DNA of 64,000 nt from Ohtaekwangia kribbensis (GCF_042676245.1 NZ_JBHTKA010000008.1:806001-870000), one strand, 5' to 3'; shown: positions 17,804 through 26,900, counted from the first letter of the stretch. The notes: a model not told the origin generated them from the sequence alone. Made by a program: numbers and translations.

Positions 17804-18529
17804 ATGAAGTGCCGGGTTATTCTCAGCGCGTTAGTGTGGAGTATTTGTGCAGGATGCAGTCTCGATAACGATACTGCACAAAGTGATCTTTACGTTTTTT
17901 CGGATGTTTCAGACTTCAGTAAATCAATGCATGATTGGAAAGCAGATTTTTCTGATTATCCCGCCACGCGTGAAGACTCTCTGAAGTTTGATCTGCAATA
18001 CAGCTATACCGAATTGCCGGCTAACCTCGGTTCTAAAAAAGCGATCATGCTATCGGGCACCAACCTGAGCAACGATCTTTTCATGTTCATTAAAAAGAAA
18101 GTTACCGGGCTTAATCCTAATACAGACTACAATCTTGTTTTCCAGATACAGTTTGCCACAAATGCCCCCTCGGGTGCTTCCACTACTGATGAAGGTTCTC
18201 CGGGCGAGAGTGTATTTTTAAAAGCCGGAGCTTCTGATGTTGAGCCGCAAAAAGTTGTGCTGGAAAATTCTTACGTACTCAATGTTGATAAAGGAAAACA
18301 ACTTGATCGTGGAGAGAATACAATTGTGTTGGGAAATATAGCAGGCGGTACAAACATTACTGACTTTACATTAGTAACTCGAACGAATGCCGACAGTTAT
18401 GTTCCGTTTGTTGTGCGCAGCAATGATAAAGGAGAGTTGTGGCTACTGGTTGGAACCGACTCCGGCTATAAAGGCACAACCGTAATTTACTATACTAACG
18501 TGAGCGTTGTATTCAGCTCCTCCTACTAA
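17804..18529 (+). CDS. Hypothetical lipoprotein
   Basis: 241 residues from MKCRVILSALVWSICAGCSL, a lipoprotein signal with lipobox CAGC. An ATG four codons upstream (17792) is equally possible. The mature part reads as an all-beta domain, with NPNTDYNLVFQIQFATNAP and DSGYKGTTVIYYTNVSV. A fibronectin-like or carbohydrate-binding-like fold would fit, but no catalytic residues are recognised. It stands alone between divergent and unrelated genes. A short TATAGCG-TGC-CGCTATA hairpin follows the stop codon without a T-run. Confidence 0.7.
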   Translation: MKCRVILSALVWSICAGCSLDNDTAQSDLYVFSDVSDFSKSMHDWKADFSDYPATREDSLKFDLQYSYTELPANLGSKKAIMLSGTNLSNDLFMFIKKKVTGLNPNTDYNLVFQIQFATNAPSGASTTDEGSPGESVFLKAGASDVEPQKVVLENSYVLNVDKGKQLDRGENTIVLGNIAGGTNITDFTLVTRTNADSYVPFVVRSNDKGELWLLVGTDSGYKGTTVIYYTNVSVVFSSSY

Positions 18530-18695
18530 AGGTATAGCGTGCCGCTATAAATATCTTAAAACCTCTATGCTCTTCGGCATATATACTACCGAACAAAAGT
18601 AAGCCATTTAAATATTTTGCAATTCTTCTGGCTTGTGAGCGGAAGTGGTTGAAAGTGTTTTTATTTTCACACCGCACCGTCTAATCAGATGTATT

Positions 18696-19493
18696 ATGAA
18701 GAACGCAAAGATTGCCATTATTGGCGGAGGAAATTTAGGAGCCGCTATAGCAGAAGGATTGATCAAGAGTCAGTTTGTAGCTCCGCAGCAGATTACTGTT
18801 ACACGCAGAAATGTAGCAGCACTCCAGCCGCTCGAAACATTAGGTGTTAATGTTACAAGCGATAATCAGAAAGCTATACAAAGCAGCGAAGTAATTATAG
18901 TGGCACTTAAGCCCTATAATGTAAAAGAGGTGTTGGAAGGTCTCCGACAGAACTTTGATCCCAAGCGTCATATCATCATCAGCGTAGTAACGGGTATATT
19001 TCTGAAAGACCTGGCCGCGATTGTTGATCACGGTGTGCCTATATTTCGCGCCATGCCCAATACAGCCATCGCCATTCAGGAATCGGTTACGTGCCTCTGT
19101 TACCAGGGAGCAAGCGATGCTCAGGTAAAATATGTTACGGATCTTTTCGATCAGCTCGGCATCTCCATCGCTATAGATGAAAAACTGATGGACGCGGCTA
19201 CAGTGCTGGGTGCTTGTGGTATAGCCTATGCGTTGCGTTTTATACGCGCATCAACACAAGGTGGTATTGAAATTGGTTTTGACGCCAAGACGGCCAACCT
19301 CATTGCTGCCCAGACCGTAAAAGGTGCAGCCGAACTTTTACTAAAACTCGGTCGCCACCCGGAAGCAGAGATTGACAAAGTAACAACGCCAAAAGGTTGC
19401 ACCATCGTAGGATTGAACGAGATGGAACACCAGGGATTCAGCTCATCGCTGATAAAAGGTATTGGTGCTTCGTATGATAAAATTGTAAAGTAA
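18696..19493 (+). CDS. proC: Pyrroline-5-carboxylate reductase
   Basis: Last step of proline synthesis: NAD(P)H reduction of 1-pyrroline-5-carboxylate. The Rossmann motif IIGGGNLGAAIAEGL begins at residue 8. VALKPYN, SVVTGI and FRAMPNTA are the conserved ProC segments, and the C-terminal dimerisation domain has the ProC signature beginning TTPKGCTIVGL. I start at 18696 (265 residues); the longer frame adds 17 residues with no homologous feature. In this gene eight of nine ATA isoleucine codons follow a codon ending in T, the clearest example of the context bias reported in the findings. Confidence 0.96.
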   Translation: MKNAKIAIIGGGNLGAAIAEGLIKSQFVAPQQITVTRRNVAALQPLETLGVNVTSDNQKAIQSSEVIIVALKPYNVKEVLEGLRQNFDPKRHIIISVVTGIFLKDLAAIVDHGVPIFRAMPNTAIAIQESVTCLCYQGASDAQVKYVTDLFDQLGISIAIDEKLMDAATVLGACGIAYALRFIRASTQGGIEIGFDAKTANLIAAQTVKGAAELLLKLGRHPEAEIDKVTTPKGCTIVGLNEMEHQGFSSSLIKGIGASYDKIVK

Positions 19494-19511
19494 TTCTTTG
19501 AAGGGTACATT

Positions 19512-19985
19512 TTAAAAGCGAACCCTTACTTCATCTTTATACTTTACAGGTACACGGAAGGGTATACCGTGATAAGTAAGTTTGAGGGAACCCTCATAGC
19601 GCACTTCAAACTTTTTTCCTCCCAATACACCCAGCAGCGTATCAAAAAATCCGAGCTCCTTCATGGCGAGTTGTACTTCCAGCGGTACCGTAAATTCTCC
19701 GTTGGCAGGTATAACCGTTCTTAATTTCTGATCGATCTTGCCCGCCTTCTTGCCATTTACATATATATCTACATCGATCTTTCTCAATTTACCCTGCTTG
19801 TTATTCGGGTTAAAAAAGATAGCGGTAGCACGAAGCCGGGGTTCGGTGTTGGCATCCACTACAACATCTCTTATCTGGCGAAGTTTTACTTCTTCATAAT
19901 CGGTATTGCATCCGTACAGTGTGGCAACAAAAGAAAAAATTATGCTTAGCCGAACTATTGAAGACGCAAGTGTGTTTTGTTTCAT
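19512..19985 (-). CDS. LEA type 2 family lipoprotein
   Basis: 157 residues with a lipoprotein signal (ATLYGCNTD, lipobox LYGC). The mature part is a single LEA14/WHy-like beta-sandwich (PF03168). It has the conserved RATAIFFNPNNKQGKLRKI stretch near the start, then VDIYVNGKKAGKI, ANGEFTVPLEVQL, and a final LTYHGIPFRVPVKYKDEV. Bacterial LEA2 proteins are envelope or stress-linked, with no known catalysis. It is convergent with proC, with an 18 bp gap and no obvious terminator. Confidence 0.85.
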   Translation of the reverse strand: MKQNTLASSIVRLSIIFSFVATLYGCNTDYEEVKLRQIRDVVVDANTEPRLRATAIFFNPNNKQGKLRKIDVDIYVNGKKAGKIDQKLRTVIPANGEFTVPLEVQLAMKELGFFDTLLGVLGGKKFEVRYEGSLKLTYHGIPFRVPVKYKDEVRVRF

Positions 19986-20044
19986 GTTAAGAAGATGTTA
20001 TAATATTTTTTTACGCACAGAATGAAAGGTGCGGCTCGTTTAGA

Positions 20045-20086
20045 GTTATCTGTTAAACATAGTTTGTGCCACATTTAACAGATAAC
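20045..20086. repeat. Long hairpin downstream of tpx
   Basis: A perfect 13 bp inverted repeat (GTTATCTGTTAAA / TTTAACAGATAAC) encloses a 16-base loop, just downstream of tpx. There is no T-run on either strand, so it may act by 3'-end stabilisation or as a repetitive element. Its arms resemble the hairpin at 52842-52892. Confidence 0.65.
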
Positions 20087-20094
20087 GGATAGGT

Positions 20095-20595
20095 TTAGCC
20101 AATAGCGTTTAAGGCAGCGTCATAATTGGGTTCCTGACCAATCGTTGGAACAACCTCGGTATACTTAACTTTACCTTGTTTGTCGATAACCACTACACAC
20201 CGGGCGTGAAGTCCGGCCAGTCCGCCATCAGTCATTTCAACCCCGTAATTTTTGGAGAAGCCTTTGTTACGAAAGTCTGAGAGACTTACAACTTGGTCTA
20301 TACCTTCAGCAGCGCAAAAGCGTTTAAAGGCAAAGGGTAAGTCTTTCGAGATGCAGAGAATTACCGTGTCCGACTTTTCGGCAGCACGTTTGTTGAATGT
20401 ACGCACGGATGTAGCGCATACGCCCGTGTCTATGCTGGGAAAAATATTCAGCACTATATTTTTACCTTCATATTCTTTCAAAGAATGTTCCTTCAGGTCG
20501 ATACCTGCCAGTGAGAAATCCGGAGCAGCAGAACCTACAGCCGGTAAATTTCCAGTCGTGTTAACAACAGCTTCGCCAAGTTTTGTTTGTGCCAT
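20095..20595 (-). CDS. tpx: Thiol peroxidase
   Basis: Atypical 2-Cys peroxiredoxin that detoxifies hydrogen and alkyl peroxides with thioredoxin. At 166 residues it is near-identical in length to E. coli Tpx. The peroxidatic cysteine is C60 in PSIDTGVCATSVRTFN; the resolving cysteine C94 sits in FAFKRFC. The conserved SKDLPFA connects them. It is preceded by a TAATTTTG -7-like element and followed by a long hairpin, consistent with a monocistronic stress gene. The YpdA reductase and the thioredoxin-like lipoprotein elsewhere in the window belong to the same redox theme. Confidence 0.96.
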   Translation of the reverse strand: MAQTKLGEAVVNTTGNLPAVGSAAPDFSLAGIDLKEHSLKEYEGKNIVLNIFPSIDTGVCATSVRTFNKRAAEKSDTVILCISKDLPFAFKRFCAAEGIDQVVSLSDFRNKGFSKNYGVEMTDGGLAGLHARCVVVIDKQGKVKYTEVVPTIGQEPNYDAALNAIG

Positions 20596-20647
20596 GAGTA
20601 ATACTTAAATGTTAAAATTTAGGATACCAGGCTAAAATGCCTGCGCT

Positions 20648-20655
20648 CAAAATTA
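20648..20655 (-). promoter_or_regulatory. Putative -7 element of tpx
   Basis: On the minus strand TAATTTTG matches TAnnTTTG exactly, 52 bases before the tpx ATG. A convincing -33 TTTG is not seen at the usual distance. Confidence 0.4.
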
Positions 20656-20779
20656 ATTATGTTCTGGTAATGGCATAATTTTATTTTGATTAGCAGCATC
20701 GTATGAATGTAGAATGATATGAATTGCTGATATTTAGAAGCGAATCATATTTAGTTTAGTTAATTAAAAACCCGCTCGC

Positions 20780-22972
20780 ATGAGCAAGAAGAAAAAAGAA
20801 TCGAAACCCCAAAAGACCAAAAGCAAGTCGCTTAAAGGCAAATCGTTAAAGAATATTTGGCAAGATGCCATTTTAGAGCTGCTCGACAGTGCCCCCGGCA
20901 GAGCCTATAGCATGAAGCAGTTACTCAAAAAGTTAGGCCTAAAAAAACGTGAAGATATAAAGCAGGCAACGCACCTGGTCTACCAGTTGGTAGATGATGA
21001 ACGTATCAAGGAATTAAGCAACGGAAGCTATATAACCAATCGTGAACGCGAAGAGTTAACCGGTATTGTAGATCATGTAAGCTCGCGCTTTGCCTATGTT
21101 CGTTTAGGCGCAGACAAGGAAGATATATTTGTAAAGTCGCGGGATATGGCTTCTGCCGTTGACGGAGATACTGTAAAACTGGAGATATTACCAACGCGGC
21201 ATGGTGATCATCCGGAAGGAAAAATTACCGAAGTGATCAAGCGTAATCGTACGCGCTATGTAGGCAAAATAGAACTGTCGAAGAACTTTGCTTTTGTAGT
21301 GGCGGATTATCGCAAAATGCACCAGGACTTTTTTATATACCCTGAGAACATCAACAACGCACGCAATGGTGATAAGGTAATTATTGAAGTTACATCGTGG
21401 GCAGAGCATGATCGTAAACCCGAAGCGAAAGTTGTAGATGTACTGGGTAAAGCCGGTGAGAATGAAGCCGAGATACACTCGATCATGGCAGAGTTCGGAT
21501 TACCGTTCAAGTTTCCTGAACATGTTGAACGTGAGTCAGAAGCCATTGACGAAGGTATAACCAAGAAAGAGATCAAGAAACGTAAAGACTTTCGTGAGAT
21601 CACTACGTTTACCATCGACCCGCTTGATGCCAAAGACTTTGATGATGCCTTGTCATTCAGAAAATTAGACAATGGTAATTATGAGATTGGTGTGCACATT
21701 GCCGATGTAACGCACTATGTAGATCTTAAATCAGAACTTGAGAAAGAAGCATACGATCGTGCTACTTCGGTATATCTCGTAGACCGTACTATACCAATGC
21801 TTCCGGAGAGATTATCGAACGGACTGTGTTCGCTTCGTCCGAAGGAAGATAAACTTACTTTCGCTGCAGTGTTCGAGATGGATGATAAAGCAAAGATCAA
21901 GAGTGAGTGGTTCGGCAGAACGATTATCCATTCCGACAGACGCTTTACCTATGAAGAAGCGCAGGAAATACTGGAGAGTGGTAAAGGTGATTATGCACAC
22001 GAGCTGATCACACTGAATACACTTGCCAAGAAACTCCGTAAAGAACGCTTCAATAAAGGTGCCGTTAACTTTGAGACCACCGAAGTAAAGTTCAAGCTTG
22101 ACGAAAAAGGTAAACCGCTCGCAGTTATACCCAAGGTTAGAAAAGATGCGCATAAGCTTATTGAAGAGTTTATGTTGCTTGCCAATAAGCAGGTGGCAAC
22201 CTTCGTATATAACTACAAGAGAGGCAAAGAGAAGAATACATTTGTATACCGTATACACGACTTCCCGGATCCCGATAAAGTGAAAGACTTCTCGGTGTTT
22301 GCCAAGCAGTTTGGTCACAAAATGAATGTGGAGGAGCAATCTATCAGCCGTTCATTAAATGACTTGATGGAAAAGATAGAAGGTAAGCCCGAGCAAAATA
22401 TACTCGAGCAGCTCGCGATACGCACCATGGCTAAAGCGAAGTATTCAACCGAAACAAAAGGACATTTTGGTTTGGCATTCGAGCATTATGCACACTTTAC
22501 TTCACCAATCCGCCGGTATCCGGATATGATGGTGCATCGGTTATTGCAACATTACTTGGACGATGGTAAACCTGTGAGCAAGGAAGACTTTGAACAAAAA
22601 AGTTTGCACTCTTCCGAGCGCGAAAAACGTGCGGCCGATGCCGAGCGTGCTTCCATCAAATACAAGCAGGTAGAGTTCATGGCGTCTGCCGAGAACAAGG
22701 TGTACGAAGGGTTGATCTCCGGTGTAACCGAGTGGGGCCTATATGTAGAGATCATTGAAACAAAATGCGAAGGCATGATTCGCCTCGCAGACCTGACGGA
22801 TGATTTCTATGAGTTCGATGAGAAGAAATATCGTATCGTAGGCCGCAAGCGCAAAAAGATCTATACACTGGGCGACCGTGTAAAAGTTCGTGTAAAGAAA
22901 ACCGATATCGATAAACGATTGATCGACCTTGTATTTGCTGATCAGGTAGCAAAAAAATCTTTCGAAGATTAA
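20780..22972 (+). CDS. rnr: Ribonuclease R
   Basis: Processive 3'-5' exoribonuclease of 730 residues that degrades structured RNA and aids rRNA quality control. A lysine-rich N-terminus leads to a winged-helix segment (MKQLLKKLGLKKREDIKQA). Two cold-shock domains follow, then the RNB catalytic domain with DPLDAKDFDDALS, which holds the metal-binding aspartates, and later HFTSPIRRYPD. The C-terminal S1 domain begins GLISGVTEWGLYVEI, with a basic region near the end. The gene is followed 48 bp later by the prenyl synthase on the same strand. Confidence 0.96.
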   Translation: MSKKKKESKPQKTKSKSLKGKSLKNIWQDAILELLDSAPGRAYSMKQLLKKLGLKKREDIKQATHLVYQLVDDERIKELSNGSYITNREREELTGIVDHVSSRFAYVRLGADKEDIFVKSRDMASAVDGDTVKLEILPTRHGDHPEGKITEVIKRNRTRYVGKIELSKNFAFVVADYRKMHQDFFIYPENINNARNGDKVIIEVTSWAEHDRKPEAKVVDVLGKAGENEAEIHSIMAEFGLPFKFPEHVERESEAIDEGITKKEIKKRKDFREITTFTIDPLDAKDFDDALSFRKLDNGNYEIGVHIADVTHYVDLKSELEKEAYDRATSVYLVDRTIPMLPERLSNGLCSLRPKEDKLTFAAVFEMDDKAKIKSEWFGRTIIHSDRRFTYEEAQEILESGKGDYAHELITLNTLAKKLRKERFNKGAVNFETTEVKFKLDEKGKPLAVIPKVRKDAHKLIEEFMLLANKQVATFVYNYKRGKEKNTFVYRIHDFPDPDKVKDFSVFAKQFGHKMNVEEQSISRSLNDLMEKIEGKPEQNILEQLAIRTMAKAKYSTETKGHFGLAFEHYAHFTSPIRRYPDMMVHRLLQHYLDDGKPVSKEDFEQKSLHSSEREKRAADAERASIKYKQVEFMASAENKVYEGLISGVTEWGLYVEIIETKCEGMIRLADLTDDFYEFDEKKYRIVGRKRKKIYTLGDRVKVRVKKTDIDKRLIDLVFADQVAKKSFED

Positions 22973-23020
22973 ATCAAAATCGCACCTTCGCGGTTTAATA
23001 CAGTCTACGGATTTTCGTTT

Positions 23021-23995
23021 ATGCAGCAACTGAAGTTATACCTATCGTTACTCGAGAAAGAAATCTCAAAACAGAAGTACGGTAAGCAGCCCGCATCACT
23101 TTATGAACCCATTCGTTATCTGATGAGTCTGGGAGGCAAGCGTCTGCGTCCGATGCTGGCGTTGCTTTCCTATTCATTGTATAAAAATGATGCGAAAACT
23201 ATAGTACCCTATGCAGTGGCCGTAGAGGCTTTTCACAACTTTACCCTGATGCACGATGATATCATGGATAAAGCCCCGTTGCGCAGAGGTAAACAAACTG
23301 TGCACGAGAAGTGGAATGTAAATACCGCTATACTTTCAGGCGATGTAATGCTGGTGAAAGTATATGATATGTTTCTCGGTATAGAGCCTGAGAAGCTGAA
23401 AGTTGTACTGAAAGCATTCAATCAATGTGCAGCCGAAGTATGTGAAGGACAGCAATGGGACATGGAGTTTGAGACAACCGACAAAGTAACTGAAGAACAG
23501 TATATTAACATGATCCGGTTAAAGACTGCTGTGTTGCTGGGCTTTAGTCTTGAGTTAGGCGCTATATTGGCCGATGCTCCTGAAGAAGATCGTAAAGCGC
23601 TCCGCGAGTTCGGAACAAATATAGGTATAGGCTTTCAGCTGAAAGATGATTTACTGGATGCCTATGCTGATCCGGAAAAGTTTGGTAAGCAGGTAGGAGG
23701 AGATATCATCGCTAACAAAAAGACGTTTCTGTTGATAAAGGCTCGCGAGAAAGCACAAGGCAAAACTAAAAAGCAACTGGATGAATGGCTTTCGCTCCGG
23801 AAGTTCAACAAGAACAAAAAAGTTGCCGGTGTAAGGGCTATATATGATGACCTTGGTGTACCGGCTCTGACCGAAAAGAAAATCGATCAGTTCTTCCGCA
23901 AGGGGTTTGACAGTCTGGAGAAAGTAAGCGTTAAGCCGGAAACACGAGCACTGTTAAGAGGCTATGCCGAGGCGTTGATTGAGCGCCAGTCGTGA
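23021..23995 (+). CDS. Trans-polyprenyl diphosphate synthase (IspA/GGPS-like)
   Basis: Class I prenyltransferase of 324 residues that extends allylic diphosphates with IPP. The first aspartate-rich motif is DDIMD at 79-83 within LMHDDIMDKAPLRRG; the second is DDLLD in FQLKDDLLDAYAD. The N-terminal GGKRLRP binds IPP. Phe74, five residues before the first motif, is the position that limits chain length to about C20 in some GGPP synthases, so farnesyl or geranylgeranyl diphosphate is more likely than a long quinone tail. Its stop codon overlaps the GTG start of the next small gene by three bases. Confidence 0.93.
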   Translation: MQQLKLYLSLLEKEISKQKYGKQPASLYEPIRYLMSLGGKRLRPMLALLSYSLYKNDAKTIVPYAVAVEAFHNFTLMHDDIMDKAPLRRGKQTVHEKWNVNTAILSGDVMLVKVYDMFLGIEPEKLKVVLKAFNQCAAEVCEGQQWDMEFETTDKVTEEQYINMIRLKTAVLLGFSLELGAILADAPEEDRKALREFGTNIGIGFQLKDDLLDAYADPEKFGKQVGGDIIANKKTFLLIKAREKAQGKTKKQLDEWLSLRKFNKNKKVAGVRAIYDDLGVPALTEKKIDQFFRKGFDSLEKVSVKPETRALLRGYAEALIERQS

Positions 23996-24321
23996 TACCG
24001 ATCCGCATACAAACAGATAAGAAACTCTTCCGGTATTATACCGGCTTCTCATTTTTTATTTTCATTTTCTATTGGAAAGGAGTTCGTGAAAAGGAGATCA
24101 TCATCAATCACGAACTCATTCATTTCTACCAGCAGCTTGAAATGCTGTTTGTCTTTCATTGGTTGTTATACCTGTTATTTTATCTGATCGCCCGTCTCAA
24201 GGGTAAAAATCACGATACTGCCTATTACAACATTCCATTCGAGAAAGAGGCCTATACTTTTGAACATAACCTTCACTACATCCGCAGGCGAAAGTTGTTT
24301 GCATGGGTGAAGTTTATATAA
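23992..24321 (+). CDS. Small membrane protein with HExxH motif, uncharacterised
   Basis: 109 residues starting with GTG inside the last codons of the prenyl-synthase gene (GTGA overlap), so probably translationally coupled. A hydrophobic segment (about 17-27) is followed by INHELIHFYQQLEML, a zincin-type HExxH, then a second strongly hydrophobic stretch (MLFVFHWLLYLLFYLIARL). Further on, PFEKEAYTFEHN could supply a third ligand (E or H). Whether it binds zinc is unproven. The repeated Glu/His pattern and its position after a prenyl synthase make a small membrane metalloprotease or prenyl-linked enzyme possible. Confidence 0.7.
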   Translation: MIPIRIQTDKKLFRYYTGFSFFIFIFYWKGVREKEIIINHELIHFYQQLEMLFVFHWLLYLLFYLIARLKGKNHDTAYYNIPFEKEAYTFEHNLHYIRRRKLFAWVKFI

Positions 24322-24409
24322 GCAATTGTTCTGTGTGATGTATAAAATCAGGTGTGTACTGAACACACGAATCATTTAATTCAAAAATTTTTTACGGGTG
24401 GTTTTATCC

Positions 24410-24428
24410 ATACAGGTCATCCCTGTAT
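24410..24428. promoter_or_regulatory. Short inverted repeat in leader of the transporter operon
   Basis: ATACAGG / CCTGTAT arms of 7 bp around TCATC lie 28 bases before the ATG of the NupG-like transporter. Position and symmetry would suit a repressor site for a sugar-inducible operon. No regulator gene is adjacent. Confidence 0.3.
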
Positions 24429-24455
24429 CTTTCTTCACTCTTTCACTGAGTTACT

Positions 24456-25652
24456 ATGAAACCACTTGTTTTTGTTAAGCTCTCCGCCATGATGCTCCTG
24501 GAATATTTTATCTGGGGTGCATGGTATGTTACGATGGGTACGTATATGTCTGTATTTCTGAACTCTTCGGGGATTCAGATCGGAGCAGCCTATAGTGCAT
24601 TGGCGATTGCTACCATGATCTCGCCTTTCTTTGTAGGCATGGTGGCCGATCGGTACTTTGCCGCACAACGCATTATGGGTGTGCTGCATTTACTCGGTGC
24701 CGTATTATTATACCTGGCAACTGCTATTACCAATAACACAGCTTTCTACTGGATTATACTTTTCTATTCACTGCTTTACATGCCTACCATCGCGTTGTCC
24801 AATAGCATAGCCTTTCAACAAATGACTGACCCCGGAAAACAGTTTCCGTGGATACGAGTATTTGGAACGGTAGGGTGGATACTCGCGGGACTGATGATCG
24901 GATTCCTGTCGATCGAAAAAACAAAAGAAACTTTCTACATGGCGGCAGCGGCTTCAGCAGTGCTTGGACTCATCAGCTTTATACTTCCCAACACACCACC
25001 GAAAGGTAAATCGGCAGGTGCATCCAGTGCGCTGGGTACAGAGGCTGTCGTGCTTTTCAAGGATAAACCCTATCTTATATTTTTCATAGCGGCCATACTG
25101 GTATGTATACCACTATCATTCTATTATGGATTTGCAAACTTATTCATGAACGAGGTTGGTCTTAACAATGCTGCCGGTAAAATGATATTAGGACAAGTAT
25201 CAGAAGCTATATTTATACTCGCTATACCATTCTTGTTTAACAGCATTGGTGTAAAGAAAATGTTATTGCTGGGTATGGCTGCATGGATTTTGCGCTATGT
25301 GTGCTTTGCCTACGGTAATGTTGATTCAAACCTGTGGATGCTATATGCAGGCATTGTACTGCACGGCATTTGTTATGACTTCTTCTTTGTAACAGGCTAT
25401 ATGTATACCGAAAAGAAGGCCGGAGAGAAGATCAAGAATGCTGCACAAGGTCTCTTTACCTTTGCAACGTATGGCGTGGGTATGTTTATTGGTACATGGT
25501 TCTCGGGTTTTACAACCGATCATTATACCGTTGATGGCGTTCACCAATGGAAGGAAATCTGGTTTGTGCCAGCCTATATAGCAGTTGCTGTCGTGCTATA
25601 CTTCGTGTTCTTCTTTAAGGAAAAAGACGAGATAAAACAGGCAACAAATTAG
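24456..25652 (+). CDS. NupG-like major facilitator (nucleoside/sugar:H+ symporter family)
   Basis: Twelve-helix membrane transporter of 398 residues. The N-terminus MKPLVFVKLSAMMLLEYFIW and the following GAWYVTMGTYM match the NHS (NupG/XapB) branch of the MFS, as do GMVADRYFAAQRIMGVLHLL and the FPWIRVFGTVGWI segment. In Bacteroidota such proteins usually sit beside sugar dehydrogenases and carry sugars or glycosides rather than nucleosides. It is the first gene of a four-gene run with a Gfo/Idh/MocA oxidoreductase and two lipoproteins. Confidence 0.9.
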   Translation: MKPLVFVKLSAMMLLEYFIWGAWYVTMGTYMSVFLNSSGIQIGAAYSALAIATMISPFFVGMVADRYFAAQRIMGVLHLLGAVLLYLATAITNNTAFYWIILFYSLLYMPTIALSNSIAFQQMTDPGKQFPWIRVFGTVGWILAGLMIGFLSIEKTKETFYMAAAASAVLGLISFILPNTPPKGKSAGASSALGTEAVVLFKDKPYLIFFIAAILVCIPLSFYYGFANLFMNEVGLNNAAGKMILGQVSEAIFILAIPFLFNSIGVKKMLLLGMAAWILRYVCFAYGNVDSNLWMLYAGIVLHGICYDFFFVTGYMYTEKKAGEKIKNAAQGLFTFATYGVGMFIGTWFSGFTTDHYTVDGVHQWKEIWFVPAYIAVAVVLYFVFFFKEKDEIKQATN

Positions 25653-25709
25653 TGCTGCTGATATATAGCAACGTATTCAAAATATTCACCACTAAAAAAC
25701 TACACCACT

Positions 25710-26900
25710 ATGAACATTGCCATGCTTGGTTCCGGTTTCATCGGACGATTTTATGCTGATTCACTGCAAGGCTATAGAAGCAAGGATAAAATTGTGAGCA
25801 TCTATTCGCGCAGAGAGGAAAGTGCCAAGAAATTTGCACAAGACTACAAAGTAGCGTTTGCCACTACTACCATGGAAGAAGCAATCAACCGCCCGGATGT
25901 AGATGTAGTATGTATATCGTTACCGAACAACCTGCATGAAGAAGCGGTATTACTTTGCTGCAAGCATAAAAAGGGAGTGATCACTACCAAGCCTCTGGGG
26001 CGCAACGCAGAAGAAGCCAAGCGTATGCTGGAAGCGGTAGAGAAGGCTGGTGTATTTAATGGCTACCTGGAAGACCTGGTATATACACCTAAATTTATAA
26101 AGGCGATGGAGAGTGTGAAGAACGGAGCACTGGGAAGAATACTCTGGGCTAAATCACGCGAAACACACCCTGGTCCGCACAGCGATTGGTTCTGGGATAT
26201 AGAGCAGGCCGGTGGCGGATGTATACTCGACCTGGGATGTCACTGCGTAGAGATAACACGAAGCTATATCGGTAAAGATATTAAGCCGGTGGAGGTGATG
26301 TGCTGGGCTGATACACAAGTAAAACCGATTGATGCGGAAGATCACGCTATAGGTCTGGTGAAATATGAGAACGGTGCGATAGGACAATTCGAAGTAAGCT
26401 GGACATTCCGCGGAGGACTTGACTTGCGTGATGAAGTAATGGGAACGGAGGGTACTATATGGATCAACAGTTTCCTTCGTACAGGCTTTGATATGTTCAC
26501 CACTGGTAAGGGTGCCGACTATGTTGCCGAGAAAGCAGAAAGTAACACAGGCTGGTTATTCCCGGTAGGCGATGAGCTGAATGAGCTTGGCTATAATCAC
26601 ATGTTCATGGACATGTTCAACGCGATGGAAAAGGGTATAGCTCCGAAGGAAACATTCTACGATGGCTATGTTGTAAATGCGATATTGGATGCTGCCTATA
26701 AATCAGCGAAGACCAAACAGTGGGAACCTGTAAAGCTCGACATTTGGCGAGGTAAGACCGGAGTTACAAAAGACAGTCACTTGATTGAGTACGATGCAGA
26801 CCACCACCTGGTGAAAGAAGAAGTGACACACTACGGTGCCAAGAAAGTTATTCTGAAGAACAAGAAAACCGGAAAGATATCCGAGCGTATACTCGAATAA
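25710..26900 (+). CDS. Gfo/Idh/MocA family NAD(P)-dependent oxidoreductase
   Basis: 396 residues. The N-terminal Rossmann domain opens MNIAMLGSGFIGRFYADSL, and TTKPLGRNAEEAKRM is the conserved K-P dinucleotide motif of the family. The substrate half contains GGGCILDLGCHCVEITRSY, where the His is a typical active-site residue, and ENGAIGQFEVSW. The C-terminal 50 residues (after DIWRGKTG) are an extension rich in Lys/Glu. It probably oxidises a sugar, inositol or sugar-derived alcohol brought in by the upstream transporter. Confidence 0.9.
   Translation: MNIAMLGSGFIGRFYADSLQGYRSKDKIVSIYSRREESAKKFAQDYKVAFATTTMEEAINRPDVDVVCISLPNNLHEEAVLLCCKHKKGVITTKPLGRNAEEAKRMLEAVEKAGVFNGYLEDLVYTPKFIKAMESVKNGALGRILWAKSRETHPGPHSDWFWDIEQAGGGCILDLGCHCVEITRSYIGKDIKPVEVMCWADTQVKPIDAEDHAIGLVKYENGAIGQFEVSWTFRGGLDLRDEVMGTEGTIWINSFLRTGFDMFTTGKGADYVAEKAESNTGWLFPVGDELNELGYNHMFMDMFNAMEKGIAPKETFYDGYVVNAILDAAYKSAKTKQWEPVKLDIWRGKTGVTKDSHLIEYDADHHLVKEEVTHYGAKKVILKNKKTGKISERILE

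Noticed and set aside
18533..18549. TATAGCG-TGC-CGCTATA as a terminator
   Set aside because: The stem is short and AT-rich at its ends and no T-run follows, so I do not call it a terminator.
21812..22339. 175-residue minus-strand frame opposite rnr
   Set aside because: Antisense shadow of RNase R without start signals or motif.
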